From Blepharisma japonicum (lineage: Eukaryota; Ciliophora; Heterotrichea; Heterotrichida; Blepharismidae): DNA of 64,000 nt. A model generated the notes under the pieces. The model saw nothing but the letters and a program-made list of their open reading frames with translations. It searched no databases and was not told the origin of the DNA. Both the position numbers and the translations under genes were made by a program. Position 1 is the stretch's first letter. Each line of letters begins with the position of its first letter. Of the stretch, positions 32,196-43,500 are shown piece by piece. The stretch covers positions 359,576 through 423,575 of the forward strand of contig CATKHK010000037.1 of the NCBI GenBank assembly GCA_949751835.1, read 5' to 3'.

Positions 32196-34604
32196 TTAGT
32201 AGCTTTGGTTAAGCATGTCTTCAGAATATTCATTACCCTCTTCTTGGCTCAGCAGTTCTCTTACAGGTCCTAGCTGTTCTAAATTTTTAGCTAGTCTGTC
32301 CTGGGCAAATTGTTCTACCAATAAAGGTTTATTGCGAACCCTTTCATATATTTCAGCTCTTTCTTCGTAATATTGTCTTTCTAGTTCTTCCAGCTCTTCT
32401 TTTCTCTGTTTAATTGACTCTTCTCTTCTTTTTTTAAGTTCAGCAGTATTGTCTTTTATTACTGAACAATTCTGCACGACCGATCTCATCATTTCATGCT
32501 TCATTCTTCGCTCCTCTTCTTCTTGCATTTTGAGGGCTTCTTTCATTTTGGCTTCTCTTTTCTGTGCAAGCTTATATTCTATCATAGCTTTGGTTTTTTC
32601 TGTTGTGCTGGGGATTATTTTTGGTTTGTTTAGGATTGATAAGGATTTAGATCTTTTTTGTTTGGAAGGCTGGCCCCATTTTTTATTGGCGTCGGCTTCT
32701 TTGTCAAGAAGTTTCAGGTAGTCAAAAGAAGATGATGTTTCGTTGAAAGCAAAAGGCTCTGGCTTTGTAGGGTTGAAGGACTGCTTGGAAGCGTCTAAAG
32801 TTTTTTGGAAATCAGCTTGGAGTCTGCGGAAATCTGGGACTTCTTTTGCTTTGAACTTTTTGGTCTTAGGCTTTGGTTTAGGTGTTTTTGAAGCTTTTTG
32901 CAGTTGTCTGTAATATAGCTCCATTCTGGGAGGCATCATGGCTAGGTTTAAGGATTCGATGGCAGCTTTGCTGATTCTTTCTTTTCTAGCCAGTTCTCTC
33001 TCACTTACAATTTTATCATATAGTGGAACTGATGTGGTTCATGGGACTGGATTTGCTGTAAAAACGTGTTTTGGCATTTCTGCTGGCTCTGGTTTTGTTT
33101 TAGTTAAATCTCTGTAATAAAAACTAAACGGCTTTTCATTTGCTTTTGTAATGGCAATTGAATTTTGTTTTACTTGCATCCTCCTCGCTTCTTGCTCTTT
33201 CATAATCTGCTCATAAAGTGGAATTTTTACTTCAGGAGGCACTGGTGTAGCTTTATAGGTGATTTTTATGGATTCTTTGATATCTTTTTCTTTTTGTTCA
33301 AGCATCTCTTTTAGCCTTCTTTCTCTGATAGACATTCCTTTCCTTTTCTCTCTTCTGTCAAATTTAAAAGGCTCAGGGACCGTTATTGCATATTTCGTTC
33401 CTTTTGGCTTGGCTTGACTTTTTGATTTCTTTTCTTCTTTTTTATTGACATATTCTACTTCTGTATTTTTATCTGGGCGGCCTTTAACAGTAAAATAAGC
33501 TTTGAATTCTTCCCAGGAAATCACTTCTGGGGCTTCTAAATAAATTCTTTCTAATGTCTGGCCAATTGTTTCTTTAGGGATTTCAGAAACTTCTTTAGGC
33601 TCTCTTGAAGGCTCATCAAGGATTCTTGTCACATTATCGTTTTTACTGAGCATTTCAAAAAAATCCAATGTAATGGCACTGCCGTTGTTGTCTTTGGGCA
33701 TGCTATTGAAAAGTTCTTCAAATAAAGCTAAATGCTCTTCCTCAAGAAGGGTTTCTTGGAGATAAGATTCAAGCTGAATTCTGGCAAAGGTCAGGATAAA
33801 TACAAAATGGTCGAAAAAGTTAAGCAGAGTAAATCTTTCGTCAGGCTTGGAAACTATTTCTTCTAACAAAGTGTCTGCGTTTACAGCGTTGCTTGAAAGC
33901 TCCGCTATTACTTCTTGCAGATCGTCCATTATGACTTGGTTTTCTTTTATTTTTTCTACGAACGGCTGCCTTCTCACTTCTCCTTCCAGCATGATTTCAA
34001 CTTTTTTATAAATTTTCCTGATTTTTGGCTTGTATCCTTCAATAATTCTGCTCATGTCGTCAGTTCTCTGTTTGTTTTTCTCCATAAAGGAATCATTAGT
34101 AACACTTGACTGGGTTTCTGCTTTTGAATGAATTGGCTTTAGCAAGTTGTTCTTGGAAACTTGGTAAAACAGTAGGAACTCATCCATATTAATTCCTTCA
34201 TCACTTCCAATATTTCCCACCTGCTCCTCAATTTCTATTTCCTTGGTATTTTCGTCAAATCCAAAAACTTCAGCTAAAAGTGGATTTTTCTTGAGCTCAG
34301 CAATAAAAACGTCTTTTTCCAGTCTCGTGGCTGTTTTTCGGGTCAGTCTTAAAAATTCTTCTTTTAAGAACTTTATTATATCAGGTATTTCATTCTCCCC
34401 ACTTTTCAATTGATGCCGTTTTTTCTCTATTTGGGCTTGTAGCTTGGTTTTTAAAAAATCCTCGAATTTTTGCTCATAAATAATTTTTTGAGGCGCCACA
34501 CAGCCAATTTTTTCGTCAGGGTGCCGAAACATGAAGCCAAAGTCTAAGTCTGGCGATGGATCAACACCTCGGCCATAAGTTGGAAATTCAAACCCGGCGG
34601 ACAT
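32196..34604 (-). CDS. FAM161-like centriolar/ciliary protein
   Basis: 802 residues, continuous when the TGA at 33039-33041 is Trp (ANPVPWTTSVPLYDKI). The C-terminal half has the FAM161 (UPF0564) pattern of repeated short motifs: PEPFKFDRREKRKGMSI, ATPVPPEVKIPLYEQIMKEQEARR, EKPFSFYYRDLTK, PKHVFTANPVPWTTSVPLYD and EPFAFNETSSSFDYLK, separated by charged helices. FAM161A lies in the inner scaffold of centrioles and the connecting cilium and binds microtubules. The N-terminal half is acidic with an EF-hand-like stretch (GSDEGINMDEFLLFY, about 135-150). The gene is 39 bp from the tail-anchored coil gene, both on the minus strand. Confidence 0.72.
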
Positions 34605-34710
34605 ATTTTTATAGTGTAAAGAATGATATTTGAAAGGAACTTTATAGTCTGAAGAGATTTATTATTTTGCTATATAACTACTCATAAAATAATGGCAATA
34701 TTTAATTTTT

Positions 34711-35427
34711 CTAGCTCGGAAGATATGCTGTTATGCAGTGTGGGTGAAAATATACATCAGAGTAATCAAAGCAGCTTGCTATTGTTCCAATTTGTATTGG
34801 ATCTAAACAATGTGAGCAGATAATTTCAGAATCAACTAAAGTTTCTTGGATCATCTAAATAGAAGTTACATTACGACCTCCAGGTGGAAGAGCTCTTTCT
34901 TCTTGGAATGGATTAATTTCTCCTTCATCACTGATTTCGACGATTTCATTATCATATGGATTTGACTGATTTTGAGGAATTGCATTTCGGAGGAGCTGGG
35001 CTTGGGCTTCTGCTTCAGATAAATGTAAAGCTAACAAAAACTCTGCTTGGTAGTTTCTATAATTTTGCCTGTGAGGTCTCCTGACAGGGTTTTGCAGTTT
35101 TTCGTTTTCTTTGGTTAATTTTCTGATTGTATTTCTTTGTGATCCAAGCTCTCCTCTTAAAGTGGCAACTCTCTAAATGTGAAATACGTTTTCTTGTGTC
35201 ATTTTCAATTCTCTTAATTTTTTGATGTCGTTCTTTAGTTTTTGTAATTCAAGCAATTGAAGCTCAGATTCTTGATCTTCAATTGCATTTGAATTATTTT
35301 TATCTTCTTCTTTGTCTTCTAAAAATATAAGCTCTTTTGCCAGGTTGAGGCGAGGCTTATTAGCCAGAATGTTCTTTCTGTTTATTGGCTCTAAGCGATG
35401 AGCCTGCTTTGGTCGATCTCTTTCCAT
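34711..35427 (-). CDS. Coiled-coil protein with C-terminal RING-like/zinc-binding end
   Basis: Three exons on the minus strand, 35427-35188, 35172-34870 and 34854-34711, with 15-nt introns at 35173-35187 and 34855-34869; about 228 residues from MERDRPKQAHRLEP (an ATG at 35451 would add eight). A coiled coil covers residues 45-110, then AEFLLALHLSEAEAQAQLL, and the end is ICSHCLDPIQIGTIASC...YFHPHCITAYLPS, a Cys/His cluster like half of a RING or other treble-clef zinc site. Without the introns the zinc end is lost. A ubiquitin-related role is only a guess. Confidence 0.7.
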
Positions 35428-35601
35428 ATATTCTATAATATACCACATCAAACCATATCAGTATCTCATAATTTTCCAATTCATCAAATTTTTTTTCTCT
35501 TCTTTATCTATCTGGGAAATTTTAATTTATCAGAATGCTTAAGAAATTAACTCAGGCTATAAGCTTGTAAACCTTGATTAAAACTAACGAGCCATTTTAT
35601 A

Positions 35602-36129
35602 ATGTTTTTCATTCTAAGTCTCAAGAAGAACCTAAAACTAACCCCAGAGTACCTCGGCAAAAGAATCAATAAGCACCTCGCTAACCTCCTCAACAGTGCT
35701 GTAGAAGGCTCATTCGACACAAAATTCGGCTACATCGTAAAAGTGCTTAAACATGAAAAAATCGGTGAAGGGAAGGTTCAGGATTCCAGTGGTGACGTTT
35801 TATTCCCACTCTTATACAAAGCTTTAGTCTTTATGCCTTATAAAGGCGAAGTCGTTGACGCTATGGTGAGCCAAGTCATGGAAGTTGGCTTCACAGCTAC
35901 ACTGGGACCAATGAGCATGTTTGTGGCGGCACAAAATATAGCTGCAGATTATTATTTGGAGCCAGAAGCCAGACCTCATCCTAGGTGGGTCAATAAAACA
36001 GATCCTTCAAAAACAATTCAAGTAGGTGGCGATGTAAGACTAAGAATTATGTCTGTAAGAGTCAATGGAAATGAAATGATGGGGGTTTGTGAAATGAGCG
36101 AAGCTTATCTAGGGCCAATTACAGTTTAA
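35602..36129 (+). CDS. RPB7: RNA polymerase II subunit Rpb7
   Basis: 175 residues, close to the usual 170-172. It starts MFFILSLKKNLKLTPEYLG, followed by the RNP-like domain (SAVEGSFDTKFGYIVKVLKHEKIGEGKVQ) and the S1/OB domain (VFMPYKGEVVDAMVSQVMEVGFTATLGPMSMFVAAQNI, VGGDVRLRIMSVRVNGNE), ending EAYLGPITV. With Rpb4 it forms the stalk of RNA polymerase II that contacts initiation factors and nascent RNA. Single exon, no TGA codon used. Confidence 0.95.
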   Translation: MFFILSLKKNLKLTPEYLGKRINKHLANLLNSAVEGSFDTKFGYIVKVLKHEKIGEGKVQDSSGDVLFPLLYKALVFMPYKGEVVDAMVSQVMEVGFTATLGPMSMFVAAQNIAADYYLEPEARPHPRWVNKTDPSKTIQVGGDVRLRIMSVRVNGNEMMGVCEMSEAYLGPITV

Positions 36130-36237
36130 TAATAGATTGTTGAAAATTCTTAATTTAGTGCTTGTGGTAATTTGTATAAAAGATTGGGATTATGAAGTTT
36201 ATAATAAGTTATCTAAAGCCTAAATTACATTGCAAAT

Positions 36238-37020
36238 TTAACTGATATTTTTTATTCTTCTGAATACTTCTCTTGGGAATGCACCTTTATTAGGCGTTGC
36301 TGGAGATTTTGGTCGGAATGTAAACAGCTCGTCGTCTTCTTTCTTTATCCCTTTCAGATTTAGTGACAGATTTATAGGATTCTCCTTACAAGCTGAGTTA
36401 TGACTTATAATGATACTCCTCTTTCTTGGCGTTGCTGATCTTCGCGCACTTAACTGCCTTATTTTTCTTTCTTTTTCTAAATGGTTGACAGCTTCTTGAA
36501 ATAATTTCAAAGGATGATTATGTGTGCTTGATTTTCCTTTCATTCCTTCAATGATATCTTCCTGCTGTGCCAGTTTAACTTTCAGCCTATTTTGTTCTTC
36601 GACTAAATGATTACACAGTTTATTGAGATAAACTACTTCATTATACTTGGAGTTTTGAAAAGGCTTCTGAATCGTCATTTTAAATTTGTTATGAAGCAAA
36701 GAACCTTGATCAAAGGTGGAATTGATTCGTGGAGGAAAATTTTCATCATTAAGCTGGCAATTTATATCTCTAAGCTCTTTTTCAAGTTTTCTTGAAGAAA
36801 GATCAGGATGGTGACTTTGTTCTGTAGATAGGAAGCGAGTCATGGGGCTTATGCTACTACTTCTAGGGCCAGCTGATAGTGGGAATCCTTTTATTCGTTG
36901 GGGTTTTGAAAAATTATGTAGCTGGGATTTGAAGACTGTCTTTGGGTCAAGTTTTTTAAAATTTTGAAAGGAATCAGGGGCTATTGATGGAGGCTCGTCT
37001 TCGATATAGCTGATGTTCAT
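36238..37020 (-). CDS. Hypothetical protein with short coiled coil
   Basis: 260 residues, MNISYIEDEPPSIAPDSFQN..., Ser/Pro/Lys-rich and largely disordered. A coiled coil at about 125-160 (NKLCNHLVEEQNRLKVKLAQ) and RQLSARRSATPRKRSIIIS, a basic Ser/Thr-rich stretch with possible phosphosites, are the only features. No family recognised. It is convergent with RPB7, 108 bp apart. Confidence 0.68.
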   Translation of the reverse strand: MNISYIEDEPPSIAPDSFQNFKKLDPKTVFKSQLHNFSKPQRIKGFPLSAGPRSSSISPMTRFLSTEQSHHPDLSSRKLEKELRDINCQLNDENFPPRINSTFDQGSLLHNKFKMTIQKPFQNSKYNEVVYLNKLCNHLVEEQNRLKVKLAQQEDIIEGMKGKSSTHNHPLKLFQEAVNHLEKERKIRQLSARRSATPRKRSIIISHNSACKENPINLSLNLKGIKKEDDELFTFRPKSPATPNKGAFPREVFRRIKNIS

Positions 37021-37217
37021 GTTTAAATGTAATAATAATTGAGAAAGGAATTGAATTAATGGGAAATATTTAATAAATTAATTAATTCAAAGAAGATGGG
37101 CGGTAAAAGAAAAGCTGAAAGAAGAATAAATATAAAAGGGTGCCGTTAAAATTTAAATTGAATAATGTTAACAGGATAAAATGATGGAGTAATTGATTAA
37201 AATTCTCACAATAGAAG

Positions 37218-37350
37218 TCATTTTTTAGATATAGTAATCATTTGCTTATCATTTTTGTCGTTACACCAGTTTCTTAAAATTCCTGGTGTCTCTCAAGATC
37301 TTCACAATAATTTCGATAAACTGTACTGATCGCGTATATGTAGCTTTCGA
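37218..37350 (-). pseudogene. Degenerate copy of the C-terminal tail of the adjacent giant gene
   Basis: Bases 37218-37350 resemble 37575-37710, the last codons of the giant LamG/Cys-rich gene, in the same orientation: shared strings include AGATATAGTAA, CATTTGCTTATCA, CAGTTTCTT, TCAAGATCTTC and GTACTGATCGC. Small indels destroy the frame. It lies 3' of the intact tail, so it looks like a decayed tandem duplication of the gene end. The rest of 37021-37553 shows nothing. Confidence 0.7.
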
Positions 37351-37553
37351 GGCTTGCTAAAGTACCCCCTTATTTTTAATTTACCTTTCTCTTGTGTGAT
37401 ATTGTTTGTCGAGCTTTTCTTTTAAGTTTGTTGCTTTTCTCTAAGGAATTAATGTCAGTTTTATGCCAAAAAAATACGTACTTTATTTAAAAAAATTCTA
37501 AATTAATTAAATATTCATAATTAATTTATTAGTGCCAAATTTATTAAAATATC

Positions 37554-40500
37554 TTAGGTACGAGAAATAATTTCGTCCTCTTCAGATATAGTAAACATTT
37601 GCTTATCAAATGTCGTCACATTAACCTCAGTTTCTTGAGTTCCTGGCGTCATTTCAAGATCTTCAACAATAATTTCGGGCTGAATAGTACTGATCGCATA
37701 TTTATGGTCTGCACTTGATTGAGAATGCAAACCTTTTCTTATTATATTATTGCAAACTTTAATAAAAATGCCTAACGAGGCCAATATTTGAATTCCAATG
37801 ACAACCAAAATCAGAACTGCCATAGCGAGTTCATAGTTTGTGAGATCGATTGCTGGAGTATCAAGTAAGTTTGCAGACATCATTGCCATCAATAAAAGCA
37901 TAGCAACTTCGCTGACAAGATTAGCAATTTGTATTAAAATTTCTTTATATGGCTGATATTTTATTAAATAAACTACGGTCGAAAGCGAAAGCAAAGTATT
38001 GATAGAAATTTGAGTTTCTGAATACTGCCTCAATAATACAAGATTGACCATATATATTAATCTTCTCATAAAAAAGATAAAATAATATTGGGTGCTGATA
38101 AGTCCTTTGTCATTTTTGAACTCATAAAACAGTGAATTTCATTTTGAGCAGTATTCTTTGTCTTCTTGCTGTATTCTGCTTAAATTATTTGAAGATAGCT
38201 TTAGTAAAGCTATTAGCGAAATAAAAGCCAGAGTCTAAGTTAATCTCACAATTGATACTAATGATAGCATAGTACTTGTTATCTGAATCGCATTGCCAGC
38301 TGAAAACTAAATATATATTACATATAATAAACTTATAAGAGCAGCAGTTCCAATATCCAAATAAGCTTGAATCCAGAATCTTACGAATACTGAATATTTA
38401 TAATACGGCAAAATCGCTGAAAATATTTTAGAAATTGGTGAGTAAGGAATAAAAGATAATGAGAGCACTGAAAGCCAAGAGGCTATAATAATTAATAGAA
38501 TTGTAATATCGCATCCTGCATTTAAGAACATTATATCACTATTATAGCTAAATTTCACAGCTTGCTCAAATGGAATATTTCCACTATCCTTACTGATGAA
38601 CTCCGAAAATATATTTGGCGCATATTTTATAGCATTCATTTTTGTAATTATTTCAAAAAATGAATCAGACATTGGAATTTTTGACAAGCCTAAATAATAA
38701 ATGATTTGTAAAGCGTTAATCATATTTCAAAATCCAGCAGGTGAAGGATTTAATACACTTAATACTAAAACGACTCCGACGGAAGCTTTAAAAGTAGCTG
38801 AGGCTTCTGTTGAAATTTCAGCAGTTTCTTGTCTACTAGAATAAGGATCATAATCATATAAAATACCTGATAATGTCGAATTTTGTAATAAACCGTTGGA
38901 AATAGAAACGCAGTTGGTCAAATTAATAAAAGTCACAGTAATCCATGCTCCTTTTTTAATAGATGTTGTTGATAATAATAAAATTTTATAAAAATGTGGA
39001 TCATATCTTTCCAAAGAAAAAGAAAAATCAGAAATCTCCAGACTTTTGATTTCTATAAACAGATCATTGATTGATAAATCAACAGCAAGCTCATCTGAAA
39101 ATGTTAAATTCAAAGAGTTATCTTTATTCACAGCCAAGGACGCGTTAAAAGGCACTAATAAGCATTCTACTGTGCCATTATAGCCAATCTCACATCTACA
39201 AACTCCATTATAGATTTCAGCATTGTCCACACAGCTTGTACAGTTATTATTATTTTCACAGGAAATACATTTATTTGGGCAAGGCGTACATATTCCTTCA
39301 TCTGAGTACTCATTTGGCTTGCATTCTTCACAATATAAAAGATCTTTACTTATACCATAGTGGTTTGAGCATTTACAAAAAGGAGCATTGCTAGCATTTT
39401 CTTTGCATTCCAAGCATGAATCTTCTTGATAGCCAGTACACATTGTGCAAAGATTACTATGGCACAAACTACAAGCTGACGAAGAATCTTTGCAACTAAA
39501 AGTACAATTGTTATGGCAGTCAGAGCAATGGCTGTAACTCGGTCCAATCCAGTATTTATCAACGCTACAATTTGGAATGCAAATTTTTGTCGGCAAACAT
39601 GATATACAGTTTTCTGAGCAAGATGACTGGTATAAAGCTAAATCAGGTATATTTTTAATAGTGTTGTATATATTAATGCTGAAGATAAATCCTTGATAAT
39701 AGTCAATTATATTGGAATTTTGCAGCTTAGCACCAATAATATTTTTCATCCCTGATTGAGACGCTTTGTAATAAGAAATGCCTGAGTCTGTTTGGGAAGA
39801 ATCAGAAATTGTATTTATTATGCAATTTATAAAAGAATGTCCTGAATGATCCACACAGATAGATATCATCAAATGGTTTCACTCTGATAAATAAACAGAA
39901 TTTTCACATGTGTGAGTAAATATACCAATATATTGGAGATTTATAGTAAAAATAGGATAGGAGTTAGCTAGGCTGATTTCAAATTCTGTAACTCTTGAGG
40001 AGTCAATATGGGATGCTATAGTCATTACTGGTAATTCAGGATTAAATCATATTGAGTATGTAAAAACTGGGGCCATGATTAATTTCGGCGTGATATACGA
40101 TGAATGCTCCGGCAAATGGAGAATTGACGAATTTCCATTAAAATAGAATCCTCGAAGTGGTGCAGGAACAGGGTCATCATCATCGTAATTTTTATAAAAA
40201 TTAATTGTAGAACCAGTTAAAATTGGTATAAGTGATTTCTTATCGTATATTAAGCCATCCAAAGTGCTCAAATCTAACTCAAAAATGTGCTCATACTTAA
40301 GCGCGCATATATTTGAGCCATAAGAATATCCCAGAGGACAAAATTCAAGGCATAGTCCATTAATAAGATACAAACCATTTACACATGTCAAGCAACTCAT
40401 GAAGTTATCATCTGTGCAACTTTTGCACAAAGAATGGCAAGGAGAACACTTTTCATTAATTTCATTTCAATAAAATCCATCGTCACATACACATTGATCT

Positions 40501-43500
40501 ATAGATAAGTGAGCGTTAGACCTGCAAGTAATACAAGTCGAGTTATAATCATCACACACATTGCATATTATGTCATCACATAAATTGCAGTTCTTGTCAG
40601 GTCTCACACATCCAATTCCACTGCAAGCTTCAGCACAGTTTTGACAATAGCTTCCATCCCAATACTCAGATATTTCACAATTTATTAAACAGTTCCCAGA
40701 ATTACTGATTGGACATAAGGAGCATCCAGAGCAAATATTTGAAATAAATAATGATGGCTCTATTATTTTATTTCAAATCATTAAATCTCATAAAAATCCT
40801 GTAAAAAAATTGCTTAGCTGATTATCAACATAAGAAGCTCCTATAGTAATTGTATATGAATCCTGCAAGTCTTCAAACCAAAGTGTATTTATGTCACTAG
40901 AACTTTCAAGAGCTCCATTTAAATAAATTCCAATTTGCTGAGATGGAATGCTGTTAATGTCTGCAACTATACCTAAGAGAGTCCACTGATTATCAATATT
41001 TGTATTACTCCTGTGCTTCAGCATAAACCCATCAATTATTAGCAATTCAAACTCTGGATAATATTCATTCAACCCAAGCCTTAAATAATCTGTAGAATCA
41101 GTTGACTCCTTAACTAATAAATCTCCAGAACCATTTAAAGCTCTGATCCAAACAAAAATGCTTAATTTTGGAGCAAAGAGGAAATCGTTAAACTTCATAT
41201 ATGAATTTCCAGTAAAATAATACCCACGATATTCTGCAGCAATTGGATCAGAAGACGTATAAAATGGATAGAAATCAGAGCTTCCCCCAGTTTCCACAGG
41301 AATGCTTGATCTTGAGTCATAAACTATATCTTTTATTTGATGTGGTTTTAAATAGAAAACAAAGCCATTTAAATATTCATCTAGTACAAACCTGCTCGAT
41401 ATATAAGTATAGCCAGTTGGGCAATATTTGATACAAAGATTCTCAAACATATATCGGGATTCCTCACATGAAATACAGCCTGTAAATGCTAATGTCGAGC
41501 ATGATGAGCATGCAGAGTTGCACAGCTGACAAGATTCGGTTGAACCCTCCCATAGGGCGTTTTCATTGCATTGACAATCTGCTTCAACAAATCTGGCGTT
41601 ATCTATACAGCTGATGCATTTCCCTGAAAAAGTATCGCAAGATAAGCATTCTTTATTTTTGCATAATCTGCATGTTAAATCGCTAACACAACCTTCAGAA
41701 CATGCTTGCTTACAAATGCTGCACGAATCTGGGAATTCATTAAAAGAGCACTCGCTGAGGCAAGTTAAATCTGATGGGCATGACGAGCATCCATTTGAGC
41801 AGCCTGAGAGTAATCAGTCATCAATTGCATGGCCATCATCATTATAAATTTTTAAATTTCACAGAAATCCTGAAAATCCATTTGCATGGCTGCTATCAGT
41901 GCCTAAAATAATAATCGATGTGAAATCATCGAAATGGCTGTTCTTTGATTCTTGACTATAAGACATTTGAGCATCAATAAATATAGAAACCGTATATTTC
42001 CCATCTATTGAAGCATTTCCTGTAATAGATATATAATGCCATGTGTTTGCAATATTTGCTGAGCTTGAAATAGAGACCGTAGACCCATCAGATAATTTTA
42101 TAAATACATAAGGATCTCCATTAATTATTTCAATGGATAAATTATCAGCTTTAGTAAGAAGGTATCCATTATCAGTCACTTTTATCCATATAGTTATAGT
42201 AAACGACGGACTGATGATTAAGCTTGAGCTTGCAGTCATAAAAGTTGTCCCATCAAAATAGTATCCTCTTCCTTTAGATGGGACAGGATCATTTGTATCC
42301 CAATTCGGATAGACATTTGCATTATCAATTCCAACGTCAAATCCACTTACAGAGTCTAACTTTAATTGGTCAATAAGATTCAGATATAAAATTTGGCTAT
42401 TAACCAAATCACAAGTATTGGTGGAGGTATTTTCGTTATAGCCAGTAGGACAGCTTGTTAAGCAAAATCCACCAATGAAATAATAAGATTCTTGACAAGA
42501 TAAGCATTGGAAATCCTTATTACCCGTACATGAATTGCAGCCAGAAAAGCATTGAATTAAGATGCAGGATAACCCGTCTGCTGATACTTCATAGTTTGCA
42601 TCACATGAACAAGGAGTTCCAGATGCATGAGATACACATGATGTGCAGGCTCCTTGATTGAATCCTGTGCAAACAGCACATAATAAATCTTGACATATAT
42701 TGCAGGTCGAACCTCGTACACAGCCAGTAGTGCATCCTTCCCCAGACCCATCGCAAGAAATGCATTCTGTGCTAAAATATTGATCAATAGTGCAAGTTCA
42801 GAGACACGAATCATAAGGGTAGACGCTAGATGAACAAGGAATAGCCAAACCAGAGCTAAAATCACTGATGGCTGAATTTCATAAGGTAAAATAATAAATA
42901 AACCCGCTAAATGAGCTCTCTGAGCTTTTACCAATATATAAAGCGCTTGAAGAATCTCTATAAATATTCGATGAAGAGCTCTGAGAGTCTTCTGCTAATG
43001 CATTTAAATAAGTTGCTATAAATGTATCCCCTTTAGAGAAAGAAATAGAAAACGATAGATAACTCCATCCAGTAAAAGTTGCAAAATTTGCACTAGAAAT
43101 AGTGCTTACTGCAAGTAAAGGGCTTTCTAATCTTACAGTTAAAGCGCCTGAAGAGCTAAGTATAATTCCTGGCGATTTTTCAAGAAGATCTCCAGATGTG
43201 ATCACGTAAATTCATAGACTCATTGATACATTGTTGCTTAGTAGAATATCAGTATTGGTAATTAAATACTGCCCTCCTGAAAAATAAAGACCTCTCTTAT
43301 AAGCGGGCACTGGATCTAAATTATCTGGGCTATTAAAAAACTGATATGTTGACCCTGAGTCTGATGTTCTGAAAATAGATCCATATACACCTTGAAAATC
43401 AGTATCTAGCGATACCTGAAAAACAGCTGACGATACGCTCTCACATGTTGGACTTTCAGTAAATCCTTGAGGACACCCATTCAAGCATACATTTCCCACA

